From the NCBI GenBank assembly GCA_050117315.1, contig JASFMY010000041.1:1-46371 (forward strand): a stretch of 46,371 nt of DNA. Reading direction: 5' to 3'. Positions 1-8,418 of the stretch are shown one piece after another. The DNA is from JANQIV01 sp050117315. GTDB lineage: Bacteria > Bacteroidota > Ignavibacteria > Ignavibacteriales > Melioribacteraceae. The stretch's first letter is position 1, and every line of letters begins with the position of its first letter. Below the pieces are notes generated by a model, which saw only the letters and a program-made list of their open reading frames with translations, had not been told where the DNA came from and searched no databases. A program made the position numbers and the translations under genes.

Positions 1-72
1 GCCTTCTAATACATCTTGGACTACTTGCCTTTTGAACTGCTCGCTGTAATGTTGTGATTTTTCTTTTTTCAT
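1..72 (-). CDS. IS3-type transposase OrfA, N-terminal part (runs off the window)
   Basis: The minus strand opens with an ATG at 72 and reads without a stop to the window edge. It gives 24 residues beginning MKKEKSQHYSEQFKRQVV. The pattern SEQFKRQVVQDVLEG is typical of the first helix of the helix-turn-helix domain in IS3/IS150-type OrfA proteins, which bind the element's ends. The inverted repeat just upstream (78-120) fits the terminal region of such an element. Only the start is present, so the family call rests on a short stretch. Whether the copy is intact cannot be seen. Confidence 0.6.
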   Translation of the reverse strand, partial: MKKEKSQHYSEQFKRQVVQDVLEG

Positions 73-77
73 TTTTT

Positions 78-120
78 GTCCTGTTTTTGGTTGACTTTTT
101 TTGTCAACCTATTTCAGGAC
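78..120. repeat. Inverted repeat at the end of the IS3-like element
   Basis: GTCCTG (78-83) pairs with CAGGAC (115-120), and GGTTGAC (89-95) pairs with GTCAACC (103-109) around a T7 loop. The 5-nt segments between the two stems do not pair. This dyad lies directly upstream of the transposase start and is probably the outer end of the insertion sequence, with the element boundary near 120-125. The extent of the element is inferred. Confidence 0.5.
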
Positions 121-126
121 TATACA

Positions 127-216
127 TAGATTTCAAAGATTTCTCTCCCGATAAAAAACATCGGGATCAAAATGACAAAACATTTAGATATCTAATTTTG
201 CAGAAACTCTAATGTA
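127..216. repeat. Degenerate interspersed repeat, copy 1
   Basis: This stretch between the IS end and the permease stop shares blocks with 20736-20820: AAAGATTTCT, then GACAAAA, then TTTAGATAT, then TTTTGCAGAAACTCTA and AATGT, in the same order and orientation. It also holds a small hairpin, CCCGAT/ATCGGG (148-166). The core GCAGAAACTCTAAT recurs in reverse at about 27957-27973. It looks like a decayed non-coding repeat, not a gene. Confidence 0.45.
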
Positions 217-253
217 AATACGGCCGTGGAAAACCATGACCGCATCATAATAT

Positions 254-2683
254 TTATTCGTACTTGAGCGAATCAACCGGGTTTGAGTAAGCCGCTTTTA
301 ATGCCTGTGTGCTGACAGTGATTAAAGCTACCAATAATGCCGCAACGCCCGAGGCAATAAACGTTATCCAGCTTATTTCAATTCTATAATGAAAATTCTG
401 CAGCCAGTTGTTCATCATGTAATAAGCCAAAGGCCAGGCAGTTAAATTTGCAATTATTATCCATTTTGTAAATTCTCTTGAAAGCAGAACTAATATTGAA
501 ACAACGGAAGCTCCGAGTGTTTTCCTAATACCTATTTCTTTTGTTCTCTGCTCGGAAGTATAAGCCGCTAAACCTAGCAGTCCTAGGCAGGCAATAAAAA
601 TTGCGAGAATTGAAAAAGCTGTAAACAATCTTTTTGATGTTTCTTCAGCAGCATAAAGCTTTGCAAAATCATCATCAAAAAACGAATATTCAAATGCCTG
701 CTTGCCGGCGTAATTATGCCATTTCGATTCAATATAATCAATTGTGGAATTAATATTACCCGGCGCAATTCTTACGGACAAATATCTTCCGAACCCGTTT
801 GGCCAGAATACACTCAAAATAACAGGCCCTATCTCCGAATGAAGCGACTCAAAATTAAAATTTTCTACAACACCGATAATCCTTAAATTTCTATTTTCTT
901 CGGCTACCCTTCCGAGCTCCGTTATTTCTTCGCCGATGGGATTATCGGGTAATCTAAATGCTTTTACTGCAGCTTTATTAATTACAACACTTTGAGAATC
1001 TGCGGCGCTGCCTTCCCGGTAATACCTTCCCTGCTCAATATTTAGTTGAAATGTTTTCGCAAAATTCACATCAGCCCACATTTGCCAAACAGAAACATTT
1101 TCTTCACTTCCGAGCTTTGCATTCTTATGTGCATTATTTGAAAACGGTAACCCGGGCAGACTACCCGAATTTGAAGCACTTATAATATTTGGATGTTCCT
1201 CCAATTCTTTAATAAACCGGTAAACATCTGTTCCAATATCATCAGTCTTATGTACGATTAACAACTGGTCTTTATTAAAACCTAAATTTTTGTTTTGCAG
1301 ATAGGTCAACTGGTTATAAATAATAATAGTTCCTATAATTAATATGATTGATACGGAGAACTGAATAACAACTAACGCGCTTCTCAAAAAACCGCTTTTA
1401 GAACCTTTTTTTAATTTACCACTTAGAACTGCAGTTGGCCTAAATGAAGCTAGGAAAAAAGCAGGATAACTCCCCGCAAAAACGCCCACAACTATAGCGA
1501 ATAAAATTGCAAGGGGAACCAGCCATAAATTATCAAGTAAACTTATTTCAATATTCCTATTTGCAATTGTGTTAAAAGTAGGAAGAAGTATATATAAAAT
1601 TGCTATTGAAAGAAAAACCGCAATAAAACTCATAAGAATCGACTCGGATAAAAACTGTTTTACGAGTTGGTTGAATGTTGAGCCTAAAGTTTTTCTTATT
1701 CCTACTTCCCTTGCACGTCCGGCCGATTTTGCTGTTGACAAATTCATAAAATTAATAACGGCAATAAATAATATCGAAAGAGCAATTATTGAAAAAATGT
1801 ACACGTATGATGAATCACTATTCGGCTCTAATTCATACTGCATATGGGAATTTAAATGGATGTCAGTAAGGGGCATTAATTTGTATTCATACCTGCTGCC
1901 CGAATTAACCATTTCTTCATAAGGAACACCTATTGCGCTCTGAATTGCCGGGCCAATATAATCTAAAAATTTACTCCTCATTTTCTTTTCAAAAGCTTTG
2001 TAATCCGTACCTTCCCTTAACTGAACAAATGTATAAAAATTGTTGCTTAACCAGAATTGATCGTTAATATTCCGTTCATACCTCATAAGCGATCCCATAA
2101 ATTCCCATTTAAAATGAGAATTTTCCGGAACGTCTTTTACAACTGCGTTCACAACGTAATCGGTTCTGTTATCAGCATTTATTATTTTTCCAATAGGGTT
2201 TTCATCGCCAAAATATTTTTTTGCAATTTTTTCAGTTATAACAAGCGAGGTGCCCGTAACGAGTGCTCTTTCCAAGCTGCCTGCAACTACCTCTGCAGTA
2301 AACATTTCAAAATAATTTGAATCTGCCCAGTAAAATTTTTCTTCGCTGTAAACTTTATCTTTATAACGCATAACCGGGTAGCCGTATGTTCTAAACCTTG
2401 CGGCAGCGACAACTTCCGGGAAGTCGTTTATTAGTGCGTTTCTCATCGGGGCATTAGTTACGGCCATTGTTTGTTCGTTATCACCAATTTTCAAATCAAG
2501 AAATACTCTGTAGATATCTTTGTGTTTTTTGTTAAACTTATCGTAACTCAGTTCATTCTGCACGAAGAGCATAATGAGCAGGCAGCATGCAATACCGATC
2601 GCCAGGCCGGTTATGTTTATAAATGAAAAAATTTTATTTTTGAGTAGATTTCGAATTGCAACGGTAAAAAAGTTTTTCAGCAT
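254..2683 (-). CDS. FtsX/MacB-type ABC transporter permease
   Basis: An 809-residue membrane protein of the MacB/FtsX permease family. Such proteins sit in the inner membrane and work with an ABC ATPase to export or sense substrates across the envelope. The first TM helix lies at about residues 20-41 (INITGLAIGIACCLL), followed by a large MacB_PCD-like periplasmic domain. A block of FtsX helices comes at about 290-460, with the REVGIRKTLGS motif that couples to the ATPase. A second periplasmic domain and a second FtsX block then run to the end; this block holds KEIGIRKTLGAS, and the protein ends in the usual NPVDSLKYE. The start has a strong RBS (GGGGAGG). No ATPase gene is adjacent, as is common for these orphan permeases in Bacteroidota. 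The substrate is unknown. It is paralogous to the permease at 5187-7727. Confidence 0.93.
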   Translation of the reverse strand: MLKNFFTVAIRNLLKNKIFSFINITGLAIGIACCLLIMLFVQNELSYDKFNKKHKDIYRVFLDLKIGDNEQTMAVTNAPMRNALINDFPEVVAAARFRTYGYPVMRYKDKVYSEEKFYWADSNYFEMFTAEVVAGSLERALVTGTSLVITEKIAKKYFGDENPIGKIINADNRTDYVVNAVVKDVPENSHFKWEFMGSLMRYERNINDQFWLSNNFYTFVQLREGTDYKAFEKKMRSKFLDYIGPAIQSAIGVPYEEMVNSGSRYEYKLMPLTDIHLNSHMQYELEPNSDSSYVYIFSIIALSILFIAVINFMNLSTAKSAGRAREVGIRKTLGSTFNQLVKQFLSESILMSFIAVFLSIAILYILLPTFNTIANRNIEISLLDNLWLVPLAILFAIVVGVFAGSYPAFFLASFRPTAVLSGKLKKGSKSGFLRSALVVIQFSVSIILIIGTIIIYNQLTYLQNKNLGFNKDQLLIVHKTDDIGTDVYRFIKELEEHPNIISASNSGSLPGLPFSNNAHKNAKLGSEENVSVWQMWADVNFAKTFQLNIEQGRYYREGSAADSQSVVINKAAVKAFRLPDNPIGEEITELGRVAEENRNLRIIGVVENFNFESLHSEIGPVILSVFWPNGFGRYLSVRIAPGNINSTIDYIESKWHNYAGKQAFEYSFFDDDFAKLYAAEETSKRLFTAFSILAIFIACLGLLGLAAYTSEQRTKEIGIRKTLGASVVSILVLLSREFTKWIIIANLTAWPLAYYMMNNWLQNFHYRIEISWITFIASGVAALLVALITVSTQALKAAYSNPVDSLKYE

Positions 2684-3039
2684 AATTCCTCCCCTATAAA
2701 ATTCTTATAACTATCTTCGCCCGGATAAATATTTTGACTCGTTAGAGCTAAAAAAGTTGTGTTATCTGTTTTATTCTTGAAATAATTTTGGGGTTTGGCT
2801 TTTATGCAAAATCTGCAGAGAGTATAAATGAAAAGAACAAAATAAATTTCAACGTTATTTTAATCTCTTTATAATCATAAAATATATTATTTTAGAAATG
2901 TTCAGGTAAGCTATTTTTCTAATCATCTCTGATAGGCCATAATTACTTTTTTATATAAATAAACAGAGGTGTAATATAGTTATCTACTAAAAGAGTATTA
3001 GTTGCAACATTATGCGGGCTGCTTTTTGGAATAATCTGT
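2684..3039. other. Intergenic region between divergent genes
   Basis: About 355 bp of AT-rich DNA that should hold the promoter of the permease (minus) and of the small membrane protein (plus). An AGAGGTG ribosome-binding-like sequence lies at 2964-2970, upstream of the reading frame of the plus-strand gene. No hairpin, RNA gene or long ORF is visible. Confidence 0.4.
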
Positions 3040-3345
3040 ATGTCTTTGGCAACCTCCAACACTGATCCTGAAACTCAAATCACACTGGCGATAAAATTAA
3101 ATATTGTAATAAGCAGATTGCTAATGGGTTTTATGATAGGTATCAGCGCTATGAGATTATCATGGTGGCTTCACGGAATAGTTTTAGGGTTTATATCAAG
3201 TATACCTATGGCAGTTGCTGAGATGGACAAAATGGAAATTTTCATAGGCACTTTCATAATGGGAATAATTTATGGTTTCCTGACCGAACTAATTACTTCA
3301 ATATTATTTAAGTCAAAACCTGCAGCATTGTTAAGGCATGAATAA
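3040..3345 (+). CDS. Small membrane protein of unknown function, start uncertain
   Basis: A 101-residue hydrophobic protein with at least three predicted TM segments (around residues 20-40, 43-62 and 70-92) and a short polar tail ending LLRHE. I do not recognise a named family. The same frame stays open upstream to a TAG at 2977-2979 and encodes another hydrophobic stretch (LVATLCGLLFGIIC), which looks like a genuine first TM helix. No ATG, GTG or TTG exists in that extension. A ribosome-binding-like AGAGGTG lies at 2964-2970, just where a longer protein would start. Either the annotated ATG gives a shortened protein or a small indel has destroyed the original start. Confidence 0.55.
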   Translation: MSLATSNTDPETQITLAIKLNIVISRLLMGFMIGISAMRLSWWLHGIVLGFISSIPMAVAEMDKMEIFIGTFIMGIIYGFLTELITSILFKSKPAALLRHE

Positions 3346-3467
3346 GCAAACAATGTTTTGTATTGCTTTTTCTCAAAAATTGCAAAGATAAACTATAAAA
3401 TACGGATTGAAGTAAGTTGTTTTAAATACTAGATTGGGTTTAATTTACAAACAAAAAACATAATAAA

Positions 3468-3830
3468 ATGCCGATAAAAATTGATAAACCGGCAATCATT
3501 GAAGCAGCCGGGAACAAACCAAAAATTATTGAAGAATTTTTTGGAAGGGTTAATTCTAAAACCGGTACGTTAAGTATCGCAAAAATGACAAGCCCATCCG
3601 GCTGGATTGAACCGGGACAAACACCTGAGTTTGATGAATATACATTAGTGCTTAAAGGTGTACTCAATGTTAAAACAAAAGATAGCGAAATAATTGTCAA
3701 CGCAGGGGAAGCCATTCTTGCACAAAAAGGTGAATGGGTTCAATACAGCACTCCCGGCGAAGAAGGCGCTGAATATATTGCAGTTTGCCTGCCGGCGTTT
3801 TCACCGGATATTGTTAACCGCGATGAATAA
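3468..3830 (+). CDS. Cupin-domain protein
   Basis: A 120-residue single-domain cupin, resembling EutQ-like small cupins. The fold is suggested by the alternating beta pattern and the second cupin motif region (VNAGEAILAQKGEWVQYSTP, residues about 73-92). The first motif region holds PEFDEYTLVLKGVLNV. The usual metal-binding histidines are not obvious: the first motif has E/D in place of HxH, so metal binding and catalysis are doubtful. The gene stands 15 nt before the DinB-like gene in the same direction, so the two are probably co-transcribed. The specific role is unknown. Confidence 0.75.
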   Translation: MPIKIDKPAIIEAAGNKPKIIEEFFGRVNSKTGTLSIAKMTSPSGWIEPGQTPEFDEYTLVLKGVLNVKTKDSEIIVNAGEAILAQKGEWVQYSTPGEEGAEYIAVCLPAFSPDIVNRDE

Positions 3831-3844
3831 AAACCAAGGGGAAT

Positions 3845-4375
3845 ATGATCGAACAAAAAAAATGGTTCGATAAAAAATTCACATTCGATATTAAACCCGA
3901 AAATTTTTCTGAAATAATTGAAAGGCTGAGAGGCACGCCTGCACGAATTAAAGAAAGAACCAAAAATTTAACCCGAGAACAGTTAAAAATAAAGAATAAT
4001 AACCAATGGTCTATCCAGGAAAACATCGGACATTTATTAGACCTTGAACCCATCTGGGCAGGCAGGCTTGATGATCTTTTATCTGGCCGCCGGTTAACGG
4101 AAATGAGATCGGCGGATTTATCGAATACTAAAACTCATCAAGCTAATCATAATAATAATGAACCGACAAACTTGCTCCGGGGATTTAGGAAAGCACGGTT
4201 CGAGTTTGTTGATAAACTTGAAACCCTCAATGAAAAGGAGATTGAAATTTCCTTACTGCACCCGAGGCTGCAAAAGCAGATGAGAGTAATTGATCTTGCT
4301 TTTTTTGTTGCCGAGCATGACGATCATCATTTGGTTATGATCACAAAAATAATAAACACCTGTTGTGGGAATTAA
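3845..4375 (+). CDS. DinB-like (DinB/YfiT superfamily) protein
   Basis: A 176-residue helical protein of the DinB/YfiT-like putative metalloenzyme superfamily. Known members form four-helix bundles with a metal bound by three histidines, and some act as thiol-dependent S-transferases. The conserved N-terminal segment WSIQENIGHLLDLEPIW supplies one His, and the C-terminal HDDHHLVMI supplies the others. The ATG at 3845 has an AAGGGGAA ribosome site upstream. It probably forms an operon with the preceding cupin gene. The substrate cannot be read from the sequence. A second DinB-like gene lies at 20027-20500. Confidence 0.85.
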   Translation: MIEQKKWFDKKFTFDIKPENFSEIIERLRGTPARIKERTKNLTREQLKIKNNNQWSIQENIGHLLDLEPIWAGRLDDLLSGRRLTEMRSADLSNTKTHQANHNNNEPTNLLRGFRKARFEFVDKLETLNEKEIEISLLHPRLQKQMRVIDLAFFVAEHDDHHLVMITKIINTCCGN

Positions 4376-4454
4376 GCCAAAGCATATCTAATATTATTGA
4401 TATTTCTTAGACCAATAAATTTGTTAATAAACCGTAAAACAGTTAAAGCAGTTA

Positions 4455-4490
4455 TTTTGGAAAGGATGTGAAGTTTTTAGTTCGTTAAAA
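4455..4490 (+). repeat. Direct repeat, copy A (pairs with 8225-8259)
   Basis: TTGGAAAGGAT followed by a purine-rich spacer and GTTTTTAG.TCGTTAAAA closely matches 8225-8259, in the same orientation. The two copies bracket the PadR-permease pair. Whether this marks a mobilised block or is only a dispersed repeat is open. Confidence 0.5.
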
Positions 4491-4626
4491 AAATTTCGCA
4501 TAACTTCTACGAATCATAAATCGGTCATCCCGCAAGCTCATAGACGTCAACTTAATGTAAATAGTCATGAATAAAAGGTGCGATAATGAGCACATATATG
4601 AATAGTGAAAAAGCAAAAATTTTATC

Positions 4627-4895
4627 ATTATTAAAATTGACCACGACTAAAATAATTTGCATCAAAAATGGTCATAATTGACCATAGTAGTATTAAAAGA
4701 AATTAAATTTAATCATAATTAACCACAATAGAATTGAAAAATTTTAAATATGGTCAATATTGACTACCAATAAAATTTTTAAAAATATAATTAGTCATAA
4801 TTAACCATTAATGAAATAAAATATTTTAATCGTGGTCAGTATAAACAAAGGGGAAAATAAATTATTGTGTAGTTGATCAATATTAAATTGTAATA
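4627..4895. repeat. Array of palindromic sites with an exact 41-bp period
   Basis: At least six, probably seven, related sites repeat every 41 bp. The best is ATGGTCATAATTGACCAT (4668-4685), a 7-bp dyad around a 4-nt centre. Using the C of the left half-site TC as reference, the copies fall at 4673, 4714, 4755, 4796, 4837 and 4878. All intervals are exactly 41. A half-site TTGACCA at 4637 is also 41 before its counterpart at 4678. The 23-nt segments between dyads are AT-rich and only weakly alike. 41 bp is close to four helical turns, so all sites would face the same side of the helix. This suits co-operative binding of a dimeric protein. No cas genes are present, so it is not a CRISPR array. 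Confidence 0.75.
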
Positions 4896-5186
4896 CTAAG
4901 AACATGATTTGAAAATTTTACTGCCTTCACTGACCACTCAGAGACGTTTTTTGATATTTTACAGCCTTTTACAAATGTGCTACTGTGTGGGAACGGTGGC
5001 AGCATTGAACCCGAATTATGCATTGGGAAAGCACACAATTTATAAATCTATAAAAAACAATAGTTTTTCAATTTTTTCTTATATCAAATGAATTACGACC
5101 TTGACAAGGTTGGGAAATAATTAGGTATTTCTAAAAAATAATCGAAATTATTTTAGCGATTCTTTCCCTGTAATTTCACACATCTT

Positions 5187-7727
5187 TCATTCACACTTCA
5201 AATTATCGACAGGGTTTCTATTTGCAGCATTATAAGCTTGAGCGCCTGTGGTTAACAGCGCAATTAATATTGCTATAATACCGGATTTTAGGAAAACATC
5301 AAATCCAATATTTATATGGAAGGAAAAACTCTCTATCCAATTTTTCATAAAGTAATAAGCAATGGGCCAGGCTATCAAATTTGCAAACGCAATAAGTATA
5401 AAAAACTCTTTGGATAAGTTGACAACGACACTTGAGACAGTTGCGCCCAAAACTTTTCGTATTGCAATTTCTTTTCGCTTTTGTTCGGCCATAAATGAAG
5501 CCAATCCCAATAATCCCAAACAGGAAATAAATATTGAAAGGAAAGTAAAAGATTTTAACAGGTCCAAAAGCCGCTCTTCGGATTTATATTGTTTGTCGAA
5601 ATCATCATCTAAAAAATTATACTCAAATATGTAGTTCGGAGAAAAAGCGTTGACTGTTTTTTCAATATATTCAATTGTAGAAGGTATGTTCTTGTTGTTA
5701 ATTTTCACAAATATGTGTTGCTTTGAAACATTATTATAAATCATAAAAGCAATAGGTTTAATTTCATCATGAAGAGAATTGGAGTTAAAATCCCGAACAA
5801 CTCCAATGATTTCCCCTTCATTACTCCACATTGCGAATTTTTTACCTATAGGCTTTTCAAAACCCGTGAGCCTCAGTGCAGCTTCGTTAATTATATAATT
5901 TATTGAATCGCTTCGAAAATTTTGCGAGAAGCTTCTGCCGTATTTCATTTTCATATCAAAGGTTTCGAAATAATCGAAATCAACGCATACATAATTCATA
6001 TTTTTAAAATCCCCGGCGGCTTTACCTTCCCACCAAAAAGGATTAATAGAATTTATACTTAACGGCACATTAGTGGCGGAAGTTACTTTTGAAATATCTT
6101 TATCTTTCAACAACTCTTTTTTTACGGTCTCATATTTCTGCAATAATTGTTCATCTAAATCTATGCGAAGTATATAATCGTGTTTAAACCCCAGATCTTT
6201 TGTTCTGATATATTCCATTTGTTTGAGAATTACTGAGGTACAAATTATCAAAACAATAGCAGCAGAAAATTGAAATACTATCAAAACTCTTCTGAAACTA
6301 TTTTTCCTGCCGCTTTTGAAAACAACATTTTTTAAAACCTGTACCGGCTTGAACGAAGATAAATAAAGAGCAGGGTATGTACCTGAAATAATGCCCGTAA
6401 ACAAAGCTATTACAAACAGTCCGGCAAGTATATATTTATTATTAATAAAATCCATACTTAATTCTTTACCGGCAATTTCGTTAAACATTGGGAGAAATAA
6501 ATAAACACAGACGATTGCAAGAAGCAGGGCAAAAAAAGAAAGCACAATGGATTCCCCGAAAAATTGTTTTATAATATCTCTTTTTTGTGCGCCTATAACT
6601 TTTCTCATGCCTATCTCTTTGGCACGCTGCGAAGATTTTGCCGTAGTCAGATTCATAAAATTTACGCACGCAATCAATAAAACAATTACAGCAATACCCG
6701 AAAAAATATACACGTAAATTACGGGATGCATACCATTCAAAGAATATAAATGTATTTCATTGAACGGCCAAAGTCCTACTTTTAAATTATTGTTATATCT
6801 TTTATCATATTTTATAACTGTATCTGATATTTTTCCACTTACTTCCTTTACATTAACGCCGGGTTTAAGCAATACATAAGAGGAACTCTCAATTGACCAC
6901 CCATTAATTATCCTTTCTCCAAAAGGAAGATCGGGACGCAGTAAAAGACTGAATTGCATATGTGAATTTGAAGGAACATTTTCCAAAATTCCGGTAACAG
7001 TTAAATCAAACCGATTGTCAACAGCAATGGTTTTTCCTATAGGGTCTTCATCGCCGAAATATTTTACTGCAATCTCCTCAGTGATTAAAATCGAATTGAT
7101 ATTGGATAATGCTGTTTTGGGATTCCCTTTAATAAACTTAAAGCTAAACATTTCAAGAAAGTCTTCATCTGCTAACGCAATTTTTTCATAAAACTTCTTT
7201 TCATTATATCTTACATTACGAGTACCTTCTACATAGCGCGTACCTTTAAGAAATTCGGGGAAATCTTTTTTTAACGTTGATACAAGCGCCCACGGACTTG
7301 CAGCCGCCGTAAACTCTCCGTTGAAAATTGTTAATATGAAAAGATTATCCGCATTTTTATGAAACTTGTCATAACTCAATTCATCCTGCACCCAAAGTAA
7401 AATTAGAAAACAGGATGCCATTCCTATTGCAAGTCCCAGAATATTTATTGCTGAAAAGGCTTTATGTTTTTTGATACTTCTGATTGCTATTTTAAGGTAA
7501 TTTTGGAACATGATTATCCCCCATTGAAAAATGTTTTTTATGCAGACCGGAATTGTTAATAAAGTTTGTCTCCAATAACTAAGCTTTGCTTTAAATAGTC
7601 CAAACTTCTTTTGATTAAACAAAAATTCTTCTTCAAGATCGCCGAGCTTTTCTGAGAGTTCTAAGCCAAATAAAAATCGGCTTAATAACCAGGCTGCAAG
7701 TTTTGGCGGTGTGTTTTTGTTTTTCAT
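5187..7727 (-). CDS. FtsX/MacB-type permease with N-terminal permease-prefix domain
   Basis: An 846-residue inner-membrane permease. Residues about 5-70 form the helical prefix domain (LSEKLGDLEEEF region) found in permeases coupled to PadR regulators. From about residue 75 the protein follows the MacB/FtsX plan: a first TM (INILGLAIGMASC), a periplasmic MacB_PCD-like domain, an FtsX block with KEIGMRKVIGA, a second periplasmic domain, and a final FtsX block with KEIAIRKVLGA. It ends NPVDNLKCE. Its ATG overlaps the PadR stop by four bases (ATGA), so translation is coupled to the regulator. No ATPase is adjacent. It is likely controlled by the PadR protein upstream. The substrate is unknown. 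Confidence 0.93.
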   Translation of the reverse strand: MKNKNTPPKLAAWLLSRFLFGLELSEKLGDLEEEFLFNQKKFGLFKAKLSYWRQTLLTIPVCIKNIFQWGIIMFQNYLKIAIRSIKKHKAFSAINILGLAIGMASCFLILLWVQDELSYDKFHKNADNLFILTIFNGEFTAAASPWALVSTLKKDFPEFLKGTRYVEGTRNVRYNEKKFYEKIALADEDFLEMFSFKFIKGNPKTALSNINSILITEEIAVKYFGDEDPIGKTIAVDNRFDLTVTGILENVPSNSHMQFSLLLRPDLPFGERIINGWSIESSSYVLLKPGVNVKEVSGKISDTVIKYDKRYNNNLKVGLWPFNEIHLYSLNGMHPVIYVYIFSGIAVIVLLIACVNFMNLTTAKSSQRAKEIGMRKVIGAQKRDIIKQFFGESIVLSFFALLLAIVCVYLFLPMFNEIAGKELSMDFINNKYILAGLFVIALFTGIISGTYPALYLSSFKPVQVLKNVVFKSGRKNSFRRVLIVFQFSAAIVLIICTSVILKQMEYIRTKDLGFKHDYILRIDLDEQLLQKYETVKKELLKDKDISKVTSATNVPLSINSINPFWWEGKAAGDFKNMNYVCVDFDYFETFDMKMKYGRSFSQNFRSDSINYIINEAALRLTGFEKPIGKKFAMWSNEGEIIGVVRDFNSNSLHDEIKPIAFMIYNNVSKQHIFVKINNKNIPSTIEYIEKTVNAFSPNYIFEYNFLDDDFDKQYKSEERLLDLLKSFTFLSIFISCLGLLGLASFMAEQKRKEIAIRKVLGATVSSVVVNLSKEFFILIAFANLIAWPIAYYFMKNWIESFSFHINIGFDVFLKSGIIAILIALLTTGAQAYNAANRNPVDNLKCE

Positions 7728-8050
7728 AAATTTCCTAAGGCCGTACTTTTCAAATCAACAGCAATGGTTTTATTAACCTCTTGAATTTCTTTAAGCGAGT
7801 TAATACCGTCTTCCGTAATTTCGTAAAGAATTTTTCTGCGTCCGCCGCGTTCGGGTGTCGGTTCGCCTTCAATTTTAATTACGTATTCTTTTTGAGTTAA
7901 TTTATTAAGCGGATCATATATTTTTGCGAAAGACCATTCCTCTCCCGTTACTTTTTTTATATAATCACGGATGGTTATTCCGTAAGCGTTTCCCTTTAGA
8001 ATAATTACCGCGGTAAGTATAATTTCTTCTGTTCGTGCTAAAAGAGGCAT
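7724..8050 (-). CDS. PadR-family transcriptional regulator
   Basis: A 108-residue winged-helix protein of the PadR family, usually a repressor of its own operon. It begins MPLLARTEEIILTAVIILKG, then has the recognition-helix region (WSFAKIYDPLNKLTQKEYV) and the beta-wing ERGGRRKILYEIT, ending in a short C-terminal helix, as in compact PadR-s1 members. It overlaps the downstream permease by four bases. The promoter region (8051-8160) carries AGGAC (8099-8103) and GTCCT (8143-8147) arms with inner GTATAAC/GTTGTATAC stretches that could be the operator. The ligand is not deducible. Confidence 0.9.
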   Translation of the reverse strand: MPLLARTEEIILTAVIILKGNAYGITIRDYIKKVTGEEWSFAKIYDPLNKLTQKEYVIKIEGEPTPERGGRRKILYEITEDGINSLKEIQEVNKTIAVDLKSTALGNL

Positions 8051-8418
8051 GCTGGGTTCCTTTTTAAGTTTATTTTTATCGGATTCCGATACTAATGATT
8101 AGGACGTATAACTTTAGAAAAAGGTTGTATACTTAAGAATTTGTCCTTAGATATTAAAAAAAGGACGAATGAATGATGGCTGCATGAGATGAAACAATCA
8201 TTCATCCATTAATCAGTCGTTTATCTTGGAAAGGATACGAGTTTTAAGTCCGTTAAAAGAATAAATATATTTTATCAAAATTTGTTTTTATTTTATACAT
8301 AAACGGTTTCCAAAGGTTTGTTCTTTATAGTTGTCACTCATTATTTTGTAAGAACTTTTAGACCGCTTTTCTATTTCAAACAAAAGGTTGATTAACGATT
8401 TAAAATAAAGGATTAAAA
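8051..8418. other. Divergent intergenic region with inverted repeats
   Basis: This region holds the promoter of the PadR-permease operon and that of the lipoprotein gene. Visible structures are AGGAC (8099-8103) and GTCCT (8143-8147) as possible PadR operator halves, and a 9-bp inverted repeat ATGAATGAT (8169-8177)/ATCATTCAT (8197-8205). The second copy of the 35-bp direct repeat (8225-8259) is also here. No gene is seen. Confidence 0.4.
8225..8259 (+). repeat. Direct repeat, copy B (pairs with 4455-4490)
   Basis: TTGGAAAGGAT, a short purine-rich spacer, then GTTTTAAGTCCGTTAAAA; same order and direction as the copy at 4455-4490. Together they flank the PadR-permease genes. Confidence 0.5.

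Larger units (their letters stand above)
4376..5186. other. 811-bp non-coding region with a periodic palindrome array
   Basis: No convincing gene lies here. It contains one copy of a 35-bp direct repeat (4455-4490) and the 41-bp array at 4627-4895. It also has a short stretch around 5006-5036 (AACCCGAATTATGCATTGGG) resembling 45337-45360 (AACCCCTAATTATGCATTAG). A 60-codon open frame at 4909-5091 has no family signature and overlaps this repeat-like material, so it was not called. Confidence 0.5.

Noticed and set aside
4627..4895. CRISPR array
   Set aside because: The periodic unit is a short AT-rich palindrome with drifting, related spacers; real CRISPR repeats are nearly identical and spacers unrelated. 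No cas gene is in the window.
4909..5091. 60-codon open frame in the intergenic region
   Set aside because: It has no ribosome site of note, no family signature, and overlaps repeat-like sequence also seen near 45337.
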